The notes: generated by a model not told the origin, from the letters alone. Counted from the stretch's first letter, positions 1 to 10,132 are shown. The stretch is DNA of 40,357 nucleotides from Pleurotus djamor (GCA_029747585.1 JAPEVF010000405.1:1-40357), one strand, 5' to 3'. Translations and numbers: made by a program.

Positions 1-18
1 AAACTCATCCTCATCATT

Positions 19-127
19 ATGGACGCTTTCACCATCACCCAAGTCGAAGACGTTATCGTCGCCAACCCCCCCTGTCAACAAGGAAGGCGGTGGCGGAGGA
101 GGAGGAGCTTACTGCGTTGTTGCATAA
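19..127 (+). CDS. Mating pheromone precursor-like protein (CaaX), frame broken in a C7 run
   Basis: Basidiomycete lipopeptide pheromone precursors are short proteins that often start MD(A/S)F and end in a CaaX farnesylation box; the mature peptide is cut from the C-terminal part and recognised by STE3-type receptors. The ATG at 19 opens MDAFTITQVEDVIVANP. One frame over, the sequence reads PPVNKEGGGGGGGAYCVVA and stops at 125-127, so it ends Cys-Val-Val-Ala. The two halves are joined by dropping one C from the seven-C run at 66-72; the product would be 35 aa, which is short for the family. No GT-AG pair could splice the two frames. The Gly-rich stretch plus aromatic residue before the Cys, and a charged KE as possible processing site, fit the family. 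The frame break is either an assembly indel or a real lesion. No receptor gene is visible in the window. Seen: both frame halves and the CaaX. Inferred: function and the 1-nt correction. Confidence 0.72.
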
Positions 128-146
128 GCGATGACCACGGCTCTTG

Positions 147-201
147 GTGAGTTTTGCTAACACGCCTTTCCGTTGACGATGATGCTGACTATTCGGGACA
201 G
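147..201 (+). other. Candidate 3'UTR intron of the pheromone-like gene
   Basis: Twenty bases after the pheromone-like stop there is a well-formed intron: donor GTGAGT at 147-152, branch-point CTGAC at 185-189 and acceptor ACAG ending at 201, 55 nt in all, matching coding introns elsewhere in the window. No coding frame across it is evident, so it would lie in the 3' untranslated region. This is a splice-consensus reading only. Confidence 0.4.
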
Positions 202-551
202 CTCGAGCCCTCGTCGCTTTGTACTCCGTTCATTGGAGTTGTATTTGTATCGAATATTTGCCTATGTGTTGTGTGCGGAGGAAGCAGCTATTGTATAAAA
301 CCAATGTAAATCAAAGGAAAAGCAAATATTGTGGGCTTGTTGTGGTTATCATTGTCCCTGATGCCTGAAATCTGAGATGTCCACTTACTTCCCGGATTCA
401 TAAAATCATCCTGCAGACTCTTCAGATTTGACACGTTCAATCCCTCACACTGGGTACACTGGATTTACTCTAATTGTAGCGGCCGACTGCCTAGCTCATT
501 ATTTACTGGTACCATCTTGCTTCTTCATCCTGAACATATCCAGCGGTACGC
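202..551. other. Intergenic stretch, nothing recognised
   Basis: Presumed 3' flank of the pheromone-like gene and 3' flank of the convergent kinase-like gene. It is AT-rich around 290-330 and has no credible coding frame, tRNA or repeat that I could see. Confidence 0.5.
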
Positions 552-1381
552 CTAGCTGTGACCGTTCGGTAACACTCTCGAGTAACTGGGAAAGGATCCA
601 CTCACTTGCTTAGCCAAGCCTGAGTAATGAGTCCCCACAACTTCCATCCATCGATCCCTAGAATCTGCTCTATCATCCTGGAGCAGAGCTCCGCGTACTT
701 CCCCATCTAGGGACTTGCGGTAGAGCATCACCCTCGGGGTGACATCGCCATGTACGATCTGCAAGTTTTGCCATACCCATTGAAGACCTTCAGGGAGAAT
801 GAGCCATCAGCGTGCGTAAGGAAGGATTCCAGGAACTAGAACTAGTTACACTCGGTTGCATTCATCAATATTTTGAACCAAGCTTGGAGACCGAGGATTT
901 GAGGATCTACTGGTGCAAGCCACCCGAATACATGGGCTCTAAGAATGGGACTTACGAGCCCATGTGTATCACCAAGGTCCCTTTCTGAAACGACGCGATC
1001 GTAGAGCTCGGGGTGATCGGGGACTTCACCATGGTAGAGCAGGTGAGGGAAGCGTTCAGAAACCCATTCTGGGTTGGGTTCGTGTTTCTTCGACGCGATT
1101 GTAGATGTAGATGATGTCCATTTCAGTTTTACCATGATCGGTGTTGGTGGAAAGTCGGGTGTGCCGTCGTGAGTGGCTTGGACTATCAGGGTATGTTGTT
1201 CGTTTGGACTGTTGGGAGCACTGAGGTGTTCGTGAATTACATAGCCAAGTTTCAGATTCAGGCCATTTGGTAGAGAAAGTAGTGTTCCTTCAAGAGAGGG
1301 ATGTCGATGGGCAATTGGCCGGGATAACTGAGACGTCTGCGTCATGGTTGGTACAAAAGCAGTTGGACTCCGCGAAGCCAT
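552..1381 (-). CDS. Kinase-like protein with HGD motif, short and probably inactive (copy A)
   Basis: Two exons, 1381-850 and 787-552, joined by a 62-nt intron; both splice sites are matched by the paralogue at 16089-16834. The spliced product is 255 aa. It contains LPNGLNLKLG, a candidate ATP-lysine strand (PIMVKLKW), LLYHGEVP and a catalytic-loop-like IVHGDVTPRVMLYR. The Asn usually found five residues after the HGD Asp is absent (Val), and where kinases of this fold carry a D-F-G/D-x-D metal-binding motif this copy reads LLQDD. The protein ends about 45 residues later, without a kinase C-lobe. Family placement (fungal-type kinase-like or APH-like fold) is from motif shape only. It could be a pseudokinase or a truncated remnant. 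The start is the first in-frame ATG; a longer frame upstream has only GTG. Confidence 0.6.
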
Positions 1382-1711
1382 CTCGTTTCCGAACAAGACC
1401 ACGCGAACCAGGGACTCTCAGGAGCACTCCCTTTCAACTTGGTGCCTAGGTGAGCACGCAGCTTTCCGCGGGCATGGAGCTCCCCCAGCGACAACGGCAT
1501 CACCACAGCTTACAACCTTGCAAGTTCAAGGGAGGGTCTCGCAAGCTATGGACGCAAATCTGGCTTTTCTTTGTATGATACATACACTAGAGTACAGAAG
1601 ATTTTGATAAGTCCAGTATAGAGACTTTCTGCGAGAAATAGTTCGGTCATAGCCTATATAAGATCCTTTGAACCTTTTATAATATAAGATGATGAATGTG
1701 GAAGCATTCAA
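1382..1711. other. Intergenic stretch, nothing recognised
   Basis: Promoter side of the kinase-like gene and 3' flank of the membrane-protein gene that ends at 1712. A few short frames are present but none has recognisable content. Confidence 0.5.
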
Positions 1712-2792
1712 TCAACGCGTGTTATTCCTCTCTGAGGGGCTCTCCTCGTCCTCCTTCACCTTCTTCTCCGGAACGCCGATGGTAGAAAGATAGCCAACAG
1801 CAAAGAGCATTATGAATCCAAAGATAAGGACTTCGCTTATGCTAAGAGCGGCGAAGTTAATGCAAGTCCCTTTGAAGACACAGGTGTCATCTGAGATAGG
1901 GACAGCCAAGTCGAAGGGAGCAAGAACAAACAGCAAGAAAGCCACTCGTTTTGCGATAACATGAACGGTCTAGACGGCGAGGTAGATGAGAAGGGAAATT
2001 GGAGGCACGGAATTTGTGAAGACCTACTTTATCAATAATTTGACGTTTACTCAATGTATTCCACAAGATCATGGAGGAGACTAGAAGGTTCGTAGCAAGG
2101 ACTATTTCACTCGCGACGAAGGCGTAATACGCGCTCAACCAGGTGCGGAACGAGGCAATCTCGCCTCGGAACACTGCGACTAGAATCTGTGCGATGATAG
2201 CCCATAAAATCAACGAAGCATCGAGGGCCTTCTTCCGTTTGCTTGTGATTATAAGCGGCAGAGCAGGGTATCTGCTTGCCCGTCGGTGAAGGAGGAATAG
2301 GCAAGCGGAAAGTAGTAGGGTCTCGGCAAATTGGTACAGCCAAGCTAGGCAAGAGTAGAAGGCGGGCGAAAAGGGATCAAAGAGTGATGATGTTATGAGA
2401 CCCTCGTACACGGCGAACATGATCCAATAGGCGACGAGCGACGTAGAGGCCAAAGCAAGGAGGATGGCGAAGATTGTGCCGGGATCTTGCTCCTCCAATG
2501 CTTCTTTCTCTATTCGTGTTTGTGAGGAACGCGCAGATTCCCCTTGTACGGAGGCATCTGAGTTGGCATTACGGATGAGTCGAGTGACGAGGATATACGC
2601 CTGGAGGAAGGAAAATACTGCGAAGATGACGCAGAAACTGAAGACAGAGAGGTCAATGGGGGAGGCGAACTCGAAGGCCACTTCGACTTCTATAGAGCTG
2701 TGCCCCCCGTGAGGCCTCCCTTTGGCCACCGCGAATGGTAGTAAGAAGGCCAAAAACGAGAGAGTGAGTCGAGGGGACCAAGGTAATGCCAT
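1712..2792 (-). CDS. Seven-pass membrane protein with N-terminal signal peptide
   Basis: Two exons, 2792-2028 and 1969-1712, with a 59-nt phase-0 intron (donor GTAGGT, acceptor TAG), give 340 aa. Residues 1-23 look like a cleavable signal peptide ending near AVAKG. Seven hydrophobic segments follow: SVFSFCVIFAVFSFLQAYIL, TIFAILLALASTSLVAYWIM, a Tyr/Trp-rich third segment (YSCLAWLYQFAETLLLSACL), SLILWAIIAQILVAVF, AYYAFVASEIVLATNLLVSS, then two in exon 2 (around RVAFLLFVLAPFDL and ISEVLIFGFIMLFAV). The tail is short, charged and Glu/Lys-rich (EKKVKEDEESPSERN). The topology resembles a receptor-like 7TM protein, but it does not look like STE3 and I do not recognise the family. The intron is supported by frame and by the sixth membrane segment running across it. 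Confidence 0.7.
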
Positions 2793-5014
2793 CTTCTTGG
2801 GATGCTATGCGCCAACGATGCTGGGTTTCCATACGTCCCCATGACTTATATCCAAATCCAACTGAGGATGTAGGCTTCTGAGGATTTCCATTGGGTGTTG
2901 ACAATGATTCGACAGGTATATCTGCCATCATGAAGGCGCTGAACTTCTGGAACACAATTCTAGTATCCGTTCCCGCGATAGAGTACTCAACCACGCTGAC
3001 TTGTGACAGATCGTTGCGTATGTCAAGGGCTATGCATGATCCTTGATGTTAGTTGTTAGTAACTTGTTAGATGGAAGGCGCTTCTGACGACGAACCCTGT
3101 CAATAGGGGTCCCATACCAATGATAATCCTTGCCTTGCGAAAAGTTCGGAACTGTGGTGGCAAAGATTGTCGACATATGACAATATTGGCTTTGAGACGA
3201 CCATACACGACACGAAAGCGGCTAGGGCATGGATTGTGTAGATTGGGATGATCCATTCAATTCTCTCAGGCATGCACCGTCGATTGGTGGTGATAGAGGG
3301 ATGCCGAGTGTCGTATTGAATTCCGAGAATTCCGCAACAGCCATGCCAACGCTGCTATTTGTGCACCACGGGACACAAGATCAACCGCGACACCACAGCA
3401 TTTGTAACGAAGGTAGGATGCTGAGGTTCGGGAGCGTAGGCTTTAATTAGAAACAGAGCTCTTGAGAGAATACAGATCAAGGGAAGGGTGGGACAGCCTC
3501 TTGTGCCAGAATCAGAAAGAGGCGATGCACGGCATGCCAACCTTTGTTGAGGCCATGCTGAGAATAGTCTGGAGAAGCCATGACAAGCCATAGGGTTTGC
3601 GTAGCGGGTGCAATCTGGGAGACATGAGAAATTGGACACAGCCCGAAGGAAGCCACAGGGTGCGTCGAGTCTGAGCTAGGACGGAGGTAGGAAACTAGCT
3701 GAACGACTGAACGGGCCCAGGGGACCCAAATTGAGTTCGGAGGAATTCCCAGTGCGGGGCAATCTGATGCGTCCTTGCATAAGTAGGTAGTCCCAACTTG
3801 GTTGTCCAAGGTTCTGGGGAAATGAGTGTCGAAGTGTGACGATGAAACCTACTTACAGTGGAGGGATTCGAACTTGGGCGGTCTCTTCCAGGAAGTAAAC
3901 TCGACCAGGCACCGATGGTGCGCTAGTTCGAGAAGCCTGTACCTTCCAAGGAAACCAGCGATATTGGGGGTGGGTCCCAGGACCAGGTCGTGGGTTATAC
4001 TCTGTTCATGGTACACCATACCAGTCCAACGAACAGCCAAGCTCCACATCGTTAATGACATCCTAGGCGACCGATGATCAGCCGTTCGTGATGCCAGGAT
4101 ACTCGACGTCCCCGTAATAAGTGTGCCAACAATGGTAGCCTGAGCTTCAATCTTATTATTAGCGTCGATGAGCTCCCGGATTCCAATCAAAGGTTTTACC
4201 AAGGCGTACCGGGAAGATGGCACTGAAGCTATGCACTGAGTACTTCTAAAGGTAGTAGAAGTTCTTGATTTCGAGTTTCGGTGGGGCATATCTCTGAATT
4301 CAAGGGCGTACATGTTCAGTACATCCAGCCTAGCGCACTCTAGCCTCTGGCATCCAGGCCGAAGGGGGTGTATCCAGAATGTTCATCGACTTGGGGTGTC
4401 GGCTGGCGTCGTTTAGCGGCACGAGATCACATGGAAACCGTTGCGAGGCCGACCATTCCGTCGATCCGGTGCCATCTCACCTCGCCGATGCCTGATGTCG
4501 GTGCATCAATTTTTCCTGCGTACCGAGTGCGGATAAGGATTGGGGTACACAATGCTTGGAAGTACCTTGAATAACAATACAGACTGCTTCTCAGCAAAGA
4601 AGGGGCTAGTAAAGGTATATAAATCGTCCAGAAAATTGAAAAAGAGCTTTAAGGCAAGAAGGTACACGACAAGGTCATCACGATACTCAGGTATATGAAC
4701 GGGGAGATATTGGGAAGAGAAGGGAGCTGACCCATAGAAGTGGGATCGGGGGAAGAAACCCAAAGGTATGGGTCGATCTGCCATGAAAGAAATCAACCAT
4801 CACCGCCCAACATCCATCCCAAAGACTCCGAATAGGCATCAAATCGAGACCAGGTAGAAATGATTGAGCCGAAAAACCATGTCTCAGATACAACAGCACT
4901 CGAAACAACTTGATAGCATTGCCCCAAACGTTGGGAACCATACTGGTGTGAGCAAAGACATGGTTTTTTAGACAAAGTCAAAGGGGATGGGAACGGTGAA
5001 GTTTGGGGCTGCCT
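2793..5014. other. Unassigned region with possible gene remnants on the minus strand
   Basis: No complete gene could be built. On the minus strand a hydrophobic stretch encoded near 3150-3270 (IEWIIPIYTIHALAAF) and open frames at 3849-4313 and 2653-2994 hint at an old membrane-protein gene, but frames cannot be joined with good splice sites. The part below 5014 is probably 3' flank of the CFEM-like gene. Confidence 0.3.
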
Positions 5015-5731
5015 CTACATGTTGCAGAGGATGAGGAGAGCGGATACGCCAAAGATGCCCCCAAAGATTGTATAGAGCACGGCAAGTCCGACAGGGAGCA
5101 CGGAAACGAAAGGACCGTCCCAGAAATCAGGCAAGGTCAATGTGAGGGCATCGGCAGGCGGCTTGGTCCCGGTTGTGACATTGCAGGCGGTCCCGTAAGC
5201 TGCAGAAGAGTTGAGTTGTTGAGAGCAGCACTGGCGGCTGGGACGTACCACCGAGTAGGGGAGAGGACCCGATGAAAGGGTCAACGGGTTTGTTCGTCCT
5301 AATCACTTCGTTGAAGAGACATTGTTCGCAAGCGGTGAAGGCGTCAAGAGTGTCTCTCCTGCAAAGGCAGTTGGCGTCATCATTGCAACCCTATGAGATT
5401 TGCAAGCTCATTCATTAGCAGCAGACATTTACGTGGTTGTGGATGCGCACCTGCATGTTCCCCTTAGCGGTGTTACAAAGATCAGGGCACTAGAGGTAGA
5501 TTTGAGCAGGCGCGTCGAGGTACAGCCGAGCCATGGCTTACGTCGTCACCGATAACGGTAGGAATGAGTTCTGAGATTGTGAGGTCCTTCTCGCCGTAGG
5601 TCACATTGAAGACGGCCAAGGCTAGAGAATCATCAACATTGCGCTTCATGCGCGATAAAAAAAGGTGACCCACCTCGCCCTGCGAGAGCCAGCACCAGAG
5701 CGAACGCGATGAAGAGCTTGTTGGTGAACAT
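5015..5731 (-). CDS. Small secreted cysteine-rich (CFEM-like) protein with C-terminal membrane anchor
   Basis: Five exons on the minus strand: 5731-5674, 5621-5542, 5489-5451, 5390-5252, 5199-5015. All four introns keep frame and the product is 166 aa. Residues 1-22 form a signal peptide (MFTNKLFIAFALVLALAGRA). The mature part has eight cysteines arranged as CPDLC, then GC-NDDAN-CLC, then AC-EQ-C and a final GTAC; the C-x-D-D-x-x-C-x-C core is typical of CFEM and related fungal extracellular domains, which sit at the cell surface in adhesion, heme uptake or host contact. A strongly hydrophobic C-terminal segment (VSVLPVGLAVLYTIFGGIFG onwards) ends in LCNM and would act as membrane anchor or GPI signal. 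Intron 3 uses a weak donor (GTGCGC at 5450); an alternative donor 18 nt downstream (GTAAAT) would insert six residues. The start is the only ATG that gives a signal peptide. Confidence 0.75.
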
Positions 5732-6824
5732 TCTTGCTTTGAAGATCGAAAAGGGTTGGAGAATGGAATTCGCAAAATATTACAGCGAAAAGGTTGGAAG
5801 AGTTGAGAAAGAATGTGAGAAGGCCTGCCAGAGGTCGGAGGACTTGTTTGCTGAAAAGGGAGTCGAAGAAACGGAGAAACCTGAGGACAATGGCTTTATA
5901 TCAGTTTCCTGGGAGAAAAAGGATATAATATGAACAAACGCAACGACGAACCAGTGTTGTGGGAGGAAACAAAGATGGTGAACGGCACGCCACTCCGGGT
6001 CCAAAAGTCCTAGGAAATTAGTTCTCACGATCACGCTGTCCTGGCGGGGGACCTTGCCGAGGGACCATCAAATGACATGTCACACATGTCACACCCCAAC
6101 TACTTGCCGGTTTCGTTGAAGACTTGTCGAAGACCAAATAATTTTGTCCAATGAGTCCCCTCATATGCGAGTCTGCGACTGGTTTATTGCTGTTTGCAAA
6201 ATAGTTGGCGCGGGCGCTTTTTCGACAACTTTTTTCGCAACCATAGAGTATATGACATCTTCGGTGACCTACTGTATCTTCACATCGACACATCGGAGGG
6301 ACTTGATTCCAGTGTATAAACTGCTTGAAATCCTTTCAGCTAGGGCGCCCCGCTGTTTCCAGGAACCAAAAATGATTTTCCCAGAACTTGACCCCGCTCG
6401 TCACCCTTCGCGTTGCACGCCATCATGACCTTGAGCAGTTGATCATCCTCCCAAGCTTCACTTCACTTCGCAACGAAACGTCACCACTAGTGTGACAAGT
6501 TTTGTGCACATGTCCTCCCACGATTGTGAGGGACTCTCATCTCTTTGGTCGACGAATTTTTAACATTGTATTTTACTGCATTTAGAGTTCGTAACTCAAA
6601 AATGTAGCGCGTGCACCTGCAGATGTTCCGTGACGATGCTGCGCTCAAGGAAGGCATCGAAAGTCACCGCCACAGACCCTATTCAGAAGCTAGGAGCTTC
6701 TACGATCACGTGCTCCCAGGTACGCTTCATCGCAAGACGAATTCCCCCCTCTCTTTCTCTCCTTCATTCGACCCACATCGTAAGGAACCCCTCCAACACA
6801 TGACTACGAGAAACTCGCTCAAAT
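5732..6824. other. Intergenic region between divergent genes
   Basis: About 1.1 kb separating the CFEM-like gene (-) and the gene starting at 6825 (+); probably carries both promoters. A near-palindromic GACATGTCACACATGTCAC lies at about 6075-6093. Immediately before 6825 the DNA is pyrimidine-rich (about 6740-6775), as is common upstream of fungal start codons. No coding frame here is convincing. Confidence 0.5.
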
Positions 6825-8228
6825 ATGGACTTCCTCAAGAGCATCGCCTCTGCACAGTTCATCAACAACATTAGACTCAGGAACGCCAAAGCCTTCAGGA
6901 TCGACGGTTACCCCGCCAATGAAGATGGCGGACATCGGAAAGGGGCTGAAGTACGTGAATTTGTACGCAATGTCACCTTCCCAAGCCTGCAGAGTATGTG
7001 TTATTTATTCTTGCAACGCCAGGATCTTTCGGTCAGACTTCTAACAAGGACATGGTGCCCGCCCCCGACCAGAAGGAAGGCGGAGTGATTTCACGTCTGG
7101 TAAATGTTCCCGATACGGAATCCTGCGAAGATATATCTGGCTGTGGAATGCACAAATCGCCGTCCTACCTTGTCAACCAGGTCATCGCACAGGCTCATGG
7201 ACGTGCGACTGCCGCATCGCTACGCAGGTATAGTCGTCTGACAGATGCGAGCGACGCAACCACTCGAGTCTCTGAATGCGCCGACATCGACTCTGGAAGC
7301 CTCTCCCCAACATCTTTAAGCACCCCTACTCTCGCGCCCCGCGAGTACCTTCTCGATGATACCGTCTCGCCTGTCCTTCACTCTGACACGTCCACAGATC
7401 TCCTTTCCCACAATTCTAATTCTCCAATCAATGACCAGCCCCTCCTGATCACTTCTTCTTCCACTGACGAGAACACATTGGCATCTGTGTCTGGTACACC
7501 CGCCGAATCTCTTGTGGTTCATGTTATTCTGGAGTCTGGGCCTACTTCACCCGCCATTGTGCTTATTGCCGAGACGCAGGAAGGGTTGTTGGTAATCAAT
7601 TAGAGGCGAATAACGATGCCCCTTATCATGACGAGCTTGATGAGCCTGGTCTGCAACGCGAGCTCAGCCTCAGCTGGAGCGACGAAGTTGATGCAGAGGA
7701 GTCGACTGGGATTGATGGCATGGATTTCATGCCTGTTGGGCCTTTGTGCACCGCCGGATTGGTGAAGCTCAACGAAGAAGATGCATGGATGAGAATCCCT
7801 GAAGGAGCCTTGCTCGAGTCATTTTCTAAATATCAGAGCGCGAATGTACCGGAGTCCGAAATGGTATGTTGACTACCCTTTCACATTCCTCCTTCTGCTA
7901 ACTGAAATTTGTGTCCGAACAGCCATTGGACCCGGAGACGTTAAGTCGGCCATATACAGAGGCCCCCCAAGTGGTCTGTATCAAAGAAGAGTTGGTCCGT
8001 ATCTCGACATTGTCACTGAGTCCCCCACCAAGCGTTTACGAAATCATCCCCGAAAATGAGACGAATGAAACGTTCGTTTCGCCTGCTCCAACCTGCGATC
8101 CGTCTCCGCCTTGGGGCTCGTCACAAGACCGATGCGCCCAGTCAGTAAACCCGAACCCATCCCTATTCCCCGTTCTTCAAGAAAGGTTTCATCGCCGTGC
8201 TTTCGTCAAGCGCTCGCTACAGTGGTGA
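6825..8228 (+). CDS. Unrecognised Ser/Thr/Pro-rich acidic protein
   Basis: Modelled as four exons: 6825-6950, 7037-7493, 7580-7863, 7923-8228 (390 aa, all junctions in frame). The last intron (GTATGT...AACAG, 59 nt) is strong. The first two are longer (86 nt each), chosen because they restore frame, and are less certain. The N-terminus is basic and non-repetitive (LKSIASAQFINNIRLRNAKA). The middle is rich in Ser, Thr, Pro and Leu with no domain I recognise. Exon 3 is strongly acidic (EANNDAPYHDELDEPG, LSWSDEVDAEE) and exon 4 is Pro/Ser-rich. No signal peptide or membrane segment is visible. Composition suggests a largely disordered nuclear or regulatory protein, but that is only composition. 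An alternative start at 6998 is possible if exon 1 is wrong. Confidence 0.5.
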
Positions 8229-8614
8229 ACCAAGTTACCATTCGAACGGGACATATAAAAACGAGAGACACCAAGGCACCACGTGAAAGACGTCTTTCGC
8301 GAAGAGGAAAGGAGAATGCGGTTGGGTTTTGATTGGGCGAGTAATGTGGCGCAGCTTTTCTGCGTCGTTGAGGGTTTCGTTTCCTTTTATCAGTCTTGGG
8401 TGTTTATGATCGTCTTTGGGTCCTATCGCTTCATTTCTTGCCATCTTAAATCCAGACCTCATCAAAATTTATACCCTATGCGCCCGCTCTTCTATTCCTG
8501 ATATACCCAATCCTTTGTTTGCATTTCGTGTGTTTCTTCCATCTCCTGCTTATCCTATTCTCCATCTCGTCATATTTTTCCGGTACACGACTAGTTGTAT
8601 CCTATCGACACGAC
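8229..8614. other. Convergent 3' flanks, pyrimidine-rich
   Basis: Lies between the 3' ends of the plus-strand gene ending at 8228 and the minus-strand F-box-like gene ending at 8615. It is CT-rich and contains no feature I can support. Confidence 0.5.
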
Positions 8615-9417
8615 CTAGCAATCCCCATAAAGTTCACGCCATTCTCGTTGTAACCGAAGTGCCCTCTTCGTGATATCAGTCCATTGACCACCCAAAGCAC
8701 TCGATCTTTCAACGAAGTCCTCCTGCGATATAATCGCTAACCTGTTTCCTGCCCATAGTCCTCTGGTGCTAATGCGATCCGGCCCCGCCCAGATAACCAA
8801 AGGAATGAGCATGGCCTTGAAATCGACGCCGCATTCTCCCTTGATATATTCCTTTTTGGTGACGTTGATTAACACTTGATGAACAGGCTTGGCTGGGAGA
8901 CCAACGATGCTTGAGTACTGGAGCTTCTCGTGAGGGGAGAGTTTCTCAAAGACTTTCCACCGTCTCCGAGTTGGATCGATCGGGCTTTTTTGAGCGAAAC
9001 TTTTGGCTATCTTATAGTAAAAATCGTGGAAATGTTCATTTTCTTCATTCGCATCTTTAGGAGGTGCTGCGTCTCCGAAAAACTTGACCCTGTCGGCATC
9101 GGTTAGGTAACCTTTGGGGAAGTTGTCCGCGTAGTCGCCCATGCAGATAATTCTGTCATTTGCCCAAAGGTAGGCATCGTGCCAGGCAGTGATGTCTTTG
9201 ACGAGGATAGGATAAACACTCATGAAGATCTGCGAATTCGTGATCGAAAAAGAGATCAACGATGGGGTAGATAGTTTGGAGGCAATGAGGACGATCAATT
9301 CGGAAGGCAGATCTTTCCAAAGCCCCAAGTCATCAACACCAGGTTCTGGTTTGCCTCTGTTGCGAGTCCCAGTCAGAAAAAAAAGTGAGCCAAGCGAGAT
9401 ATGAGAATATACTCACC
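8615..9417 (-). CDS. F-box-like protein (5' end unresolved)
   Basis: The main exon is 9356-8615. It opens with LGLWKDLPSELIVLIASKLS then TPSLISFSITNSQIFMSVYP, the layout of an F-box (LP-x-E-L start, Leu-rich helix, Ser/Thr-rich loop); F-box proteins bind Skp1 in SCF ubiquitin ligases through this segment. About 200 residues follow, rich in aromatic and charged residues (WHDAYLWANDRIICMGDYAD, RRRWKVFEKL), without visible LRR or WD repeats. An upstream intron (donor GTGAGT at 9416, acceptor CAG at 9357) joins an exon ending ...NKRRYFR in frame, but I could not find an in-frame ATG in that exon, so at least one further 5' exon is missing or the gene is truncated. F-box assignment is from motif shape only. 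Confidence 0.6.
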
Positions 9418-9760
9418 TAAAATACCTGCGTTTATTTTCAGGTAAGCTCGAAGGCGTATATCGGACGGTAAGCAACTCTGCTAGGTTGAAATGCGCGATG
9501 GCTGATTCACGAAGTTTGCCCAGATGATGGCTGGACTCTTCTTTATCGACATCAAGGCTGCGTTGAGAGGGTAGATATCCATTAGTTCGGAAGAGCTGGG
9601 GCTGAGAATGCTCACATCTGAAAATATTGTCCCATCGCCAACAATGGAGGAGGATGAGTCCAAGATGAGTCACGTCGGAAGTTATATTACGAGTTCGCAC
9701 ACATCAGGGGTTTGTTTGATAGGAGATTCGGCCCCAAACGGTGAGGTCCTTTGACACATA

Positions 9761-10011
9761 CAGTGACGGCCAAAAATAATTAGCACCCCGAATTTGGCAA
9801 GAGCCCCTATCTCCGCCAAAAGCAAGCGCGCCCCAGCACTCGCGACCACAAATCATCGTCCTCAACGGCACAAAGATGTCCTGCGTGGTAGAAATACTCT
9901 TAGTGGGGTTGTAGGAAGTATTGAAACGGAGTGTGGTAGAAAAAACGAGGAAAATCGGTGGGCGGCTATACTTCCAAATTTGGGGGTGCTAATTATTTTT
10001 GGCCGTCACTG
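9761..10011. mobile_element. Tc1/mariner-type MITE (251 bp) with long terminal inverted repeats
   Basis: The element begins CAGTGACGGCCAAAAATAAT and ends with its exact complement. Inverted repeats are about 38 bp: the first 29 bases (through ...TAGCACCCC) are identical in both arms and the rest differs by one substitution plus a 1-nt length difference. It is flanked on both sides by TA (9759-9760 and 10012-10013), the target-site duplication of Tc1/mariner transposons, and the CAGT...GGCCAAAAA terminus resembles Tc1-family ends. The 190-bp interior has no transposase frame, so it is non-autonomous and depends on an enzyme supplied elsewhere. It sits between the F-box-like gene and FIG4 and interrupts neither coding region. 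Confidence 0.93.
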
Positions 10012-10132
10012 TAGAGGTGGATTTCCGTTGGTCGTCAGTGTGAGAGTTGTAAATGCTTCAGGAAAAGTACAGAACGCGATATAACAAGAGAGAAAGGAAA
10101 GCGAAGGATCGACAGCGAAAAACAGCTACACA

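Noticed and set aside
1887..2028. Continuous reading of the 7TM gene past 2028 (301-aa version)
   Set aside because: The unspliced extension is hydrophilic and ends early, whereas splicing 2027-1970 continues into two further membrane segments.
3845..3935. tRNA-like GGATTCGAACTTGGG on the minus strand
   Set aside because: The bases flanking TTCGAAT do not pair as a T-stem (CCAAG versus CCCTC), and no acceptor stem was found.
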